19,625 nucleotides of DNA from NCBI GenBank assembly GCA_030039865.1, contig JASHUS010000189.1:1-19625 (forward strand), given 5' to 3'. The notes under the pieces are model-generated. The model saw only the letters and a list, made by a program, of their open reading frames with translations, did no database searches and had not been told where the DNA came from. The number at the start of each line of letters is the position of its first letter. The stretch's first letter is position 1. Source of the DNA: Thermoplasmata archaeon (lineage in GTDB: Archaea; Thermoplasmatota; Thermoplasmata; Lutacidiplasmatales; UBA184). This document shows positions 13,582 to 19,625 of this stretch, one piece after another. The translations under genes and the position numbers were made by a program.

Positions 13582-14578
13582 GACGGACGTAGACCCGGAA
13601 CTCGCGCGTCAAGCTCCGGTGGACGCGGACCGGGACGAACCCCTCGAGACGGCCCAGATCTTCCAACGGGGGAGTTCCGGCGGGCACGATCAGCACGATC
13701 CGTCCCCCGGGCACCACGGAACGCGCCCAGCGCGCGACCACCCGGTGGGCGAGGGCGTACATCGGTTCGCCCGAGGTGCTCGACGACCGGCCGTAGGGCG
13801 GATCGGTGACGATCGCATCGAAGGCCCGCGGCTCCGCCCCCAGGTCGACCGTCCCGGCGTCCCCCGCGACGAGCGTCTCGGCCCGAACTCCGAGATGGGC
13901 CAGGTTGCGCAGCGCACCTCGGACCATCGTGCTGTCGAGGTCGATGCCGTAGAGCCGGGCCCCGAGCAGGCCCGCCTCCGCGAGCAACGCGCCGGTCCCC
14001 AGGAACGGGTCGAGGACCCGGTCGCCCGGCCGAACGCGCGCGAGGTTCGCCGCCGCTCGCGCGAGCCGGGGGGGCAGGCTGATCGGGCGCTGGAACGGCA
14101 GGCGGGGCATCCGCCGATCGTTGACGGCCGACCGGTCCACGTCCCGGCTTTCGGCGAGCAGCCACGTCGCGCCGTCGACGTCGCGAGTAAGCCAGTACCG
14201 TCGATCCGGTCGCTCGAGATCGACCCGCGCGCCCGCGTCGACGAGGCGCCGCCCCGCGTCCCGGATCTCCGCATCCGCACCGCCGGACGGACTGCCCAAC
14301 CGACGCACCGCGACTCGCCCGCCGGCCCGTCCTTCGGCGGCGAGGCGGGGCCCGATCCGCTCGCCCCGCGCGAGGGGACGCAGGACCCGATGCGCGAGCG
14401 CGAGGCGGTCCGCGAGGCGCCCCGGATCAACGGAATCGGGAAGTTCAACGCCGACCAGGTCGGAGAACTCGGGCCCCGTCGCGATCGCCGCACCCCCGAG
14501 CGCCTCGGCGCCAGCGATCGTCTCCGCGCGGGCCAGCGCCGGGCTCTCGCCCGAAGTCTCGACCAGGTACGGGATCAC
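13562..14578 (-). CDS. tRNA (guanine10-N2)-methyltransferase, archaeal Trm-G10/Trm11 family
   Basis: A 338-residue protein. The N-terminal half (1-150) corresponds to the THUMP-type tRNA-binding region (VETSGESPALARAE near 6-19). The C-terminal half is a Rossmann-type methyltransferase: FQRPISLPPRLARAAANLA (162-180) marks this family, DPFLGTGALL (190-199) binds S-adenosylmethionine, YGIDLD (210-215) contacts the ribose, and TDPPYG (258-263) is the N-methyltransferase catalytic motif. Archaeal members make N2-methyl- or N2,N2-dimethylguanosine at position 10 of tRNA. The GTG at 14578 is chosen because its first bases overlap the TGA of the Mut7-C gene (GTGA), and because this gives the family's usual N-terminus. 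An in-frame ATG at 14599 would add seven residues. It is downstream of Mut7-C in a two-gene operon and converges on the M50 gene. Confidence 0.87.
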   Translation of the reverse strand: MIPYLVETSGESPALARAETIAGAEALGGAAIATGPEFSDLVGVELPDSVDPGRLADRLALAHRVLRPLARGERIGPRLAAEGRAGGRVAVRRLGSPSGGADAEIRDAGRRLVDAGARVDLERPDRRYWLTRDVDGATWLLAESRDVDRSAVNDRRMPRLPFQRPISLPPRLARAAANLARVRPGDRVLDPFLGTGALLAEAGLLGARLYGIDLDSTMVRGALRNLAHLGVRAETLVAGDAGTVDLGAEPRAFDAIVTDPPYGRSSSTSGEPMYALAHRVVARWARSVVPGGRIVLIVPAGTPPLEDLGRLEGFVPVRVHRSLTREFRVYVRPSRRAP

Positions 14579-15051
14579 GGACCCGATCCCTCGGACCATC
14601 GGGCGAGCTGACGGCCGACATTGGCGGTGTGCGAGCCCTCCCAGTAGAGGTGACCGCACGCCCCGCACCGGAAGAGCGGTAGTCCCGCCGCCACCCGATC
14701 CCAGGGAACGGTTTCGGGCCGCGGCTGGCCCGGCTCGACCGCGTACGGGACGAGCCCGCCGTTACAGAGCGTGCACCGGCGGAACGAAGGGGTCCGGGGG
14801 ATCGCCGGAAAGCTCGCCACTACCTGTCTCCATTGCTCCGAGATCGCGGGACTCGACAGGAGCAGCGCCCGCGTCGTACGTCGGGCCAGGGCGCGGTCCC
14901 GCGTGAGCACGATTCGGTCCTCGCGTCGTGCGATCTCGAGGACGCGATCGTCCGACCATCCGCGCGCGTAGGCCGTGTCGCAGCCGACGAACCGCAGGTA
15001 GCGGGCGAGTCGTCCCACCATCTCGTCGGCGAAGAATCGAGGCGTCGCCAC
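14575..15051 (-). CDS. Mut7-C RNase domain protein
   Basis: A 158-residue protein of the Mut7-C family, a PIN-like domain followed by a zinc ribbon. FADEMVGRLARYLRFVGCDT (7-26) and VLTRDRAL (48-55) give the acidic residues D9 and D52 of the PIN-type metal centre, with a DD pair at 34-35. The zinc ribbon is C93-x2-C96 with C129-x2-C132, the last pair in CGACGHLYWEGSH. Such proteins are predicted ribonucleases; archaeal substrates are not known to me. Start is GTG at 15051, preceded by GGTAAATCC at the expected promoter spacing. The coupling by GTGA with the tRNA methyltransferase suggests a shared task in tRNA processing, which is inference. Confidence 0.88.
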   Translation of the reverse strand: MATPRFFADEMVGRLARYLRFVGCDTAYARGWSDDRVLEIARREDRIVLTRDRALARRTTRALLLSSPAISEQWRQVVASFPAIPRTPSFRRCTLCNGGLVPYAVEPGQPRPETVPWDRVAAGLPLFRCGACGHLYWEGSHTANVGRQLARWSEGSGP

Positions 15052-15071
15052 GGTTCGCGAGGCGTCGCCGC

Positions 15072-15080
15072 GGATTTACC
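15072..15080 (-). promoter_or_regulatory. TATA-like element for the Mut7-C and tRNA methyltransferase operon
   Basis: On the minus strand this reads GGTAAATCC, centred 25 bases before the GTG at 15051. It sits between the arms of a six-base inverted repeat GCGGAT/ATCCGC (15070-15075 and 15081-15086). The divergent glmM promoter lies only 25 bases away. Confidence 0.5.
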
Positions 15081-15101
15081 ATCCGCGCCGGCCCGCGCTC
15101 T

Positions 15102-15109
15102 CATATATG
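15102..15109 (+). promoter_or_regulatory. TATA box for glmM
   Basis: CATATATG is the most AT-rich element in the 89-base divergent gap. It is centred about 36 bases before the GTG start at 15141, giving a transcript with a leader of roughly ten bases. Confidence 0.65.
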
Positions 15110-15140
15110 CGGCCCCGCCCTCGGGAGTACCAGAGGCCCC

Positions 15141-16520
15141 GTGGCCCGACTCTTCGGCACCAACGGCATCCGCGAGGTCGTCGGCGAGACCCTGAACGCC
15201 CCGTTCGTCACCCGCGTTGTCAGCGCGATCGGGCAGATGGTGCCGCCCGGTCCGCCGATCGTCGTCGGCTGGGACGCGCGGACCTCCAGCGCGGCGTTCG
15301 CTCGAATCGCGAGCGGAACGCTCGCGGTGGCCGGGCATCACGTGCTCGAGGTCGGACTCCTGCCCACCCCCGCGATCCAGTTCCTCGTGCCCCGGCGGCA
15401 CGCGCAGGTCGGAGTCGTGATCACGGCCTCCCACAACCCGCCCGAGTTCAACGGCATCAAGTGCATCGGCCCGGACGGGCTCGAGGTGGAGCGATCGTTC
15501 GAGGAGGGCATCGAGCAAGGGGTCGAGAAGGGCGTCGCCTCAGCTCTGCCGTATTCGCGTATCGGCGACGTTAGCGCGGACTCGACCGGCGCCATGGAGT
15601 ATGTCGCGGCGATCGCGGGCCATGTCGACGTCGGAGCGATCACCGCGCGCCGACTGACGGTGGTGCTCGACTGCGGCAACGGCGCCTCGTGCGTGACGAG
15701 TCCGTATCTCCTCCGCCGCCTCGGCTGCCGGGTCATCACGCTGAACGCGCAGCCCGATGGCAACTTCCCCGGCCACCTGTCCGAGCCGACGATGGCGAAC
15801 CTCGCCGACCTCGCCCGCGCGGTCCCCGCCCTGGGGGCGGACCTCGGGATCGCGCACGACGGCGACGCCGACCGCGCCGTCTTCGTGGACGGCACGGGCC
15901 GGTACGTCCCGGGCGAGGAGACGCTGACGCTGATGGCCCGCGACGCGGTCGAACGACATCACGGCGGGATCGTCGTGACGCCGGTGTCCGCGAGCCAGTC
16001 GGTCGAGGACGCGGTCCGCCCGCTCGGCGGCGAGGTCGTCTACACGCGGGTCGGATCTCCGACCGTCACGCACGAGATGCAGGTCCGCCGTGCGGTCTTC
16101 GGCGGCGAGGAGAACGGGGGCCTGATCTTCCCGCAGCACCAGCTCGCGCGGGACGGCGCCATGACCGCCGCGGCGCTGCTCGACCTCGTCGCGCGCCGGC
16201 GGGAGACCCTCGGCGAGCTCCTCGCCGGACTCCCCCGCTACACGCTCGTGAAGGAGAAGGTCGGCTGCCCCGTGGAGCTGCGCGCAAAGGTCCTCGCGCA
16301 CGTCGCGGAGACGTTCGCCAAGGACTCGGAGCGCGTCGTGACGATCGACGGCGTGAAGGCGTACCGCGATGGGGGCTGGGTGCTGCTGCGCCCCTCGGGG
16401 ACGGAGCCGCTCTTCCGCGTGTTCGCGGAGTCGAAGGATCCCGCGAAGGCGCGCGCGCTCGCCGAACTCGGTCTCCGGGCAGTGGACGGGGCCGTGCGGG
16501 AACTCGCGGGCCCCGCGTAG
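15141..16520 (+). CDS. glmM: Phosphoglucosamine mutase-like phosphohexomutase (GlmM/ManB family)
   Basis: A 459-residue alpha-D-phosphohexomutase. The N-terminus RLFGTNGIREVVGE is the archaeal GlmM/phosphomannomutase start. TASHNP (95-100) carries the phosphorylated active-site serine S97. HDGDADR (about 238-244) is the Mg2+-binding loop, GEENGG (about 317-322) the sugar-binding loop, and RPSGTEPLFRVF (about 417-428) the phosphate-binding loop. All four motifs are intact and the length is normal. Archaeal members act on glucosamine-6-phosphate, glucose-6-phosphate or mannose-6-phosphate; the GEENGG loop favours the GlmM-type group, but the substrate is not settled by sequence. Start is GTG at 15141 because upstream in-frame sequence reads through the promoter. 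The GH15 gene follows 88 bases downstream. Confidence 0.85.
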   Translation: MARLFGTNGIREVVGETLNAPFVTRVVSAIGQMVPPGPPIVVGWDARTSSAAFARIASGTLAVAGHHVLEVGLLPTPAIQFLVPRRHAQVGVVITASHNPPEFNGIKCIGPDGLEVERSFEEGIEQGVEKGVASALPYSRIGDVSADSTGAMEYVAAIAGHVDVGAITARRLTVVLDCGNGASCVTSPYLLRRLGCRVITLNAQPDGNFPGHLSEPTMANLADLARAVPALGADLGIAHDGDADRAVFVDGTGRYVPGEETLTLMARDAVERHHGGIVVTPVSASQSVEDAVRPLGGEVVYTRVGSPTVTHEMQVRRAVFGGEENGGLIFPQHQLARDGAMTAAALLDLVARRRETLGELLAGLPRYTLVKEKVGCPVELRAKVLAHVAETFAKDSERVVTIDGVKAYRDGGWVLLRPSGTEPLFRVFAESKDPAKARALAELGLRAVDGAVRELAGPA

Positions 16521-16608
16521 CCGAGGGCGGCGGGGCGAGCGAATCGCCGGCACGAAACCTCAAGCCCCGGGACTCTTCCCCGCGGCGGGAGGAGCGGCTC
16601 GGCAGCGT

Positions 16609-19023
16609 ATGGATCCGCGAGGGGACCGCGTCGCGTTCGGCGGTCCGGGCATCGAGCCGCGCTGGTCCCACAGCAACAAGGACGGGATCGGGACGGCGTA
16701 TTCGGCCGACTCCCGTCTCTGGTACACCCTGTGGCGGGGCACCGTCACCGAGGTCTACTACCCCCGGATCGACGAGCCCCAGCTCCGGGACCTCGAGTTC
16801 CTCTTCACCGATGGTGAGACGTTCTTCCACGAGGAGAAGCGTCAGCTCCGCACCGCGACCGTGCGCCCGACCGACCACGCGCTGGTGTACCAGGTCACCG
16901 CCTCCGATCCCGAGGACCGGTACCTGCTCCACAAGGTCGTGATCGCCGATCCCCACCTGCCGTGCCTGCTCATCAACGGCCGGCTCGAGCTCCGACAGCC
17001 GGGGCTCGAGCATCGACTGCGCATGTTCGCGCTCGCCGCCCCGCACCTCGACGGCGGGGGATGGGGCAACAACGCGGCGGTCCACAATGTCCTCGGGCAA
17101 TCCGTGCTCGCCGCGCAGAAGAACGGCTTCGCGCTCGCGCTCGCGGCCACGATCCCGTTCCGCCGGGCGTCGGTCGGCTATGTCGGCGCGAGCGACGGCT
17201 GGACCGATCTCTCGGCCCACCGGGCGATCACGTGGGAGTTCGATCAGGCGCCGAACGGCAACGTGGCGCTCGTCGGCGAGATCCCCGTGCACGCCAAGAC
17301 GGAGTTCACGCTGGGGCTCGCCTTCGGCGACTCGATCCCCGCGGCGATCACCGCGCTCTTCCAGTCGATCAGCACTCCGTTCGATCAGCACCGCCGCCGG
17401 TTCGTCGACCAGTGGAACCGTCCGGTCACCCACGAGCTCCCGCTCGCGCCGAAGTCGCACGACGGCGGCAGGCTCTACCGGGCCAGCCGGTCGATCCTCC
17501 TCGCTCACGAGGACAAGGTCTTCCCGGGCGCGTTCATCGCTTCGCTCTCGATCCCGTGGGGGGCCGTGAACTCGGACGTCGACCGGGGCGGCTACCACCT
17601 CGTCTGGACGCGCGACATGGTGCACTCGGCCCTCGCGCTCCTCGCGTCGGGCACGCCCGAACCGGCGCGCCGGGCCCTCGTCTACCTCGCGACGCGTCAG
17701 CGGCCGGACGGCGGGTTCCCCCAGAACTTCTGGGTCGACGGGACGCCGTACTGGGAGGGCATCCAGCTCGACGAGGTCGCCCTGCCGATCCTGCTCGTCC
17801 GCCATCTCCGTCAGGCGGGGGCGCTCCACGGGTTCGAGCCGTTCCGCATGGCGATCCGGGCGGCGCGCTACATCATCGAGCGGGGGCCGGTCACGCAGCA
17901 GGACCGCTGGGAGGAGGTCAGCGGCTTCTCCCCATCGACCCTCGCGGCGTGCATCGCGTCGCTCACCGCGGCCGCCGCGGCGATCCGATTGCGGGGCGAC
18001 GCGAGCACGGCGACGTTCGTCCAGGAGTACGCGGACTTCCTCGAGTCGCACGTCGAGCGCTGGACGGTGACCGAACGCGGGACGCTCCTCCCCGGCACCA
18101 CCCGCCACTACGTCCGGATCCGGCCGGCGGACGTCACCGACCCCAGCCCCAACGAGGGCCCGGACCTCGGCTGGGTCCAGCTGCCGAACCTCCCGCCCGG
18201 CGCCCCATCCTCCTTCCCGGCGAGCGAGATCGTCGACAGCGGGTTCCTCGATCTCGTGCGCTACGGCATCCGGGGCCCGAACGACCCCTTGATCGTCGAC
18301 TCGGTCGACGTCATCGACCATGTCCTGCGCGTGGAGACCCCGTTCGGTCCGACGTGGCACCGGTACAACCACGACGGGTACGGCGAGCGCGACAACGGCG
18401 GCCCGTACGTCGACTGGGGCGTCGGGCGCGCGTGGCCCCTCCTCACCGGGGAGCGGGGACACTACGAGCTCGCGCGGGGCAACGACCCCGCGCCGTACCT
18501 CCGCGCGATGGAGCGGTTCGCGACCGCGACCGGCCTCTTGCCGGAGCAGGTCTGGGACAGCTCGAACCGTCCCGCGCTGCATCTCGTCACCGGGCGTCCG
18601 ACCGAGGCCGCGACGCCGCTCCTCTGGGCGCACGCGGAGTACGTCTCGCTCCTGCGCTCGGCCCAGGACGGTAGGGTCTTCGACTGGCTGCCGGAAGTGG
18701 CCGAGCGGTACGCCACGGGCGGCCGACCCGGGCCTGTCCGGGAGGTCTGGACGTTCGCCCGCCGTCCCCGGACGATGGAGCCCGACGCGAGCCTGCGGGT
18801 CATCGCTTCGAGCCCCTTCCGCCTCCACCTGAGCGACGACGACTGGCGGACGGCGTCCGACCTCGACTCGATCGAGACCGGTCTCGACCTGTGGTACGTC
18901 GACCTCCCGCCGCTCGGGGGCGACAGCCGCGCCTACGTCTTCACGTTCTACTGGCCCGTCGCGGACCGCTGGGAGGGTCGGGACTACCGGGTCGAAGTGG
19001 CCCCGCCGGTCACTCCACCCTGA
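16609..19023 (+). CDS. Glycoside hydrolase family 15 enzyme (glucoamylase / glucodextranase / trehalase type)
   Basis: An 804-residue protein with two domains. Residues 1-270 form the beta-sandwich N-terminal domain of prokaryotic GH15 enzymes (VTEVYYPRIDEPQLRDLEF near 46-64). Residues about 285-690 form the alpha/alpha barrel. YHLVWTRDMVHSALALL (329-345) lines the active site; RWEEVSGFSPSTLAA (433-447) carries the likely general acid at E435 or E436, and LPEQVWD (644-650) the general base E646. A C-terminal beta-rich region follows (ASSPFRLHLSDDDW). There is no signal peptide, so the enzyme is probably cytoplasmic, acting on glycogen, oligosaccharides or trehalose. Family members in Thermoplasma include trehalases, so a strict glucoamylase call is unsafe. 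The ATG at 16609 sets the usual N-terminus; a GGGAGGA lies about 15 bases before it. I see no convincing TATA box in the 88-base gap, so it may be co-transcribed with glmM. Confidence 0.9.
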   Translation: MDPRGDRVAFGGPGIEPRWSHSNKDGIGTAYSADSRLWYTLWRGTVTEVYYPRIDEPQLRDLEFLFTDGETFFHEEKRQLRTATVRPTDHALVYQVTASDPEDRYLLHKVVIADPHLPCLLINGRLELRQPGLEHRLRMFALAAPHLDGGGWGNNAAVHNVLGQSVLAAQKNGFALALAATIPFRRASVGYVGASDGWTDLSAHRAITWEFDQAPNGNVALVGEIPVHAKTEFTLGLAFGDSIPAAITALFQSISTPFDQHRRRFVDQWNRPVTHELPLAPKSHDGGRLYRASRSILLAHEDKVFPGAFIASLSIPWGAVNSDVDRGGYHLVWTRDMVHSALALLASGTPEPARRALVYLATRQRPDGGFPQNFWVDGTPYWEGIQLDEVALPILLVRHLRQAGALHGFEPFRMAIRAARYIIERGPVTQQDRWEEVSGFSPSTLAACIASLTAAAAAIRLRGDASTATFVQEYADFLESHVERWTVTERGTLLPGTTRHYVRIRPADVTDPSPNEGPDLGWVQLPNLPPGAPSSFPASEIVDSGFLDLVRYGIRGPNDPLIVDSVDVIDHVLRVETPFGPTWHRYNHDGYGERDNGGPYVDWGVGRAWPLLTGERGHYELARGNDPAPYLRAMERFATATGLLPEQVWDSSNRPALHLVTGRPTEAATPLLWAHAEYVSLLRSAQDGRVFDWLPEVAERYATGGRPGPVREVWTFARRPRTMEPDASLRVIASSPFRLHLSDDDWRTASDLDSIETGLDLWYVDLPPLGGDSRAYVFTFYWPVADRWEGRDYRVEVAPPVTPP

Positions 19024-19625
19024 GCCAGCGCGCGGACACGACGTAGCCGAGCGTGAGCATCAGGCCCGCGAAGAGCGCCAGCACGCCGAACGCCAGCGGG
19101 TCGATCTGCCCGTGCAGGACGAGGTCGCGCCCCAGCGTCGCCGTGTACGAGATCGGATTGTACGTCGAGATCACCTTCATCCACTCGGGAAAACCGCTCG
19201 ACGGGTAGAGCGCGGCGCTCGAGAACATCAGCGGCATCGTGATGAAGTTCGACACGACGCCCGGGGTCTGCCAGTCCGTCGACCGGGCCGTGATCGCGAG
19301 GAAGAGGCTCGAGAATCCGATCGCGGTGCACAGGAGCGCGAGGACCCAGATCGCCCAGCCGAGCGGCGAGATCGCGAGGCTCACGCCGAAGGCGGTCGCG
19401 GCGGCGACCATGATCGGGATCTGGATGAGCCCGCGCGTCGCAGAGCCCAGTGCCTTCGACAGGAAGATCACCTCCTTCGAGGTCGGCGTGATCAGGATGC
19501 GTTTCATGAAACCGAAGCGCTTGTCCTGGATCGTGCTCATCGAGCCGAACATCCCGACGGAGAGCATCGAGGTCGAGAGCACGCCGGGCAGCAGGAACTC
19601 GATGTAGTTCGACGTCCCGTAAACG
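19010..19625 (-). CDS. ABC-2 type transporter permease, C-terminal part
   Basis: About 204 residues are in the window; the 5' end lies beyond the right edge. The sequence has the ABC-2 membrane-protein pattern: an entry FLLPGVLS segment, the cytoplasmic coupling stretch RFGFMKRILITPTSKEVI, several hydrophobic helices, TDWQTPGVVSNFITMPLMF, and the closing WMKVISTYNPISYTATLGRD followed by a last helix. This is the DrrB/NodJ-like exporter type, which works with an ATPase normally encoded just upstream, here outside the window. The substrate cannot be told. Its 3' end overlaps the convergent GH15 gene by 14 bases. Confidence 0.88.
   Translation of the reverse strand, partial: VYGTSNYIEFLLPGVLSTSMLSVGMFGSMSTIQDKRFGFMKRILITPTSKEVIFLSKALGSATRGLIQIPIMVAAATAFGVSLAISPLGWAIWVLALLCTAIGFSSLFLAITARSTDWQTPGVVSNFITMPLMFSSAALYPSSGFPEWMKVISTYNPISYTATLGRDLVLHGQIDPLAFGVLALFAGLMLTLGYVVSARWLRVE

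Noticed and set aside
11988..13592. A 534-codon plus-strand frame starting at GTG 11988 and running alongside the M50 gene
   Set aside because: It is a +1 frame shadow with Arg/Pro-rich sequence. The frame starting at TTG 11995 has membrane helices and the zinc-binding motifs.
16066..18828. A 920-codon minus-strand frame over glmM and the GH15 gene
   Set aside because: Same composition artefact; the plus strand carries intact catalytic motifs of known families.

Overview
The window looks like a stretch of chromosome from a high-GC archaeon, most likely a Thermoplasmatota (Thermoplasmata-like) lineage. The evidence is the archaeal/eukaryotic-type ribosomal proteins (eS19, eL39, eL31, eS17), a PDCD5-family protein, aIF6, the KEOPS subunit Pcc1, an archaeal-type tRNA G10 methyltransferase and an archaeal phosphopantetheine adenylyltransferase. 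TATA boxes also lie about 25-36 nt upstream of the first genes of transcription units, as expected for leaderless archaeal mRNAs. Codon third positions are strongly G/C, which creates many very long spurious antisense reading frames. The lineage assignment is inference; the archaeal assignment is firm.

Left edge (1-1584, minus strand): the start of a molybdenum hydroxylase operon. A MobA/MocA-like nucleotidyltransferase is followed with stop/start overlap by XdhC/CoxI, then by the [2Fe-2S] small subunit of a CO dehydrogenase/xanthine dehydrogenase-type enzyme, which runs off the window. From 1782 to 3809 (plus) lies a compact information-processing operon: eS19, PDCD5-like, eL39, eL31 and aIF6. 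eS17 (3820-4044, minus) converges on it.

Centre (4326-10232, plus): three tightly spaced genes encode a VWA-domain protein with a helical C-terminus, a P-loop GTPase, and a 1070-residue protein with a globular N-terminal domain and a very long coiled coil containing three near-identical 45-residue repeats. No housekeeping function fits. The architecture resembles GTPase-centred VWA systems proposed in bacteria as signalling or conflict systems. This is the most interesting part of the window.

Right half: a zinc-ribbon membrane microprotein and a CoaD-type adenylyltransferase with an extra C-terminal domain, a 73-residue unknown protein, Pcc1 of KEOPS, and an M50 membrane protease with a sequon-rich extracytoplasmic tail. 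On the minus strand, a Mut7-C RNase-family protein is translationally coupled to a tRNA G10 methyltransferase. Then come a GlmM-type phosphohexomutase, a cytoplasmic GH15 glucoamylase/trehalase-family enzyme, and (minus strand, cut by the right edge) an ABC-2 transporter permease. The window is nearly all coding; no gap exceeds 300 bp, and I saw no tRNA, rRNA, CRISPR or insertion sequence.
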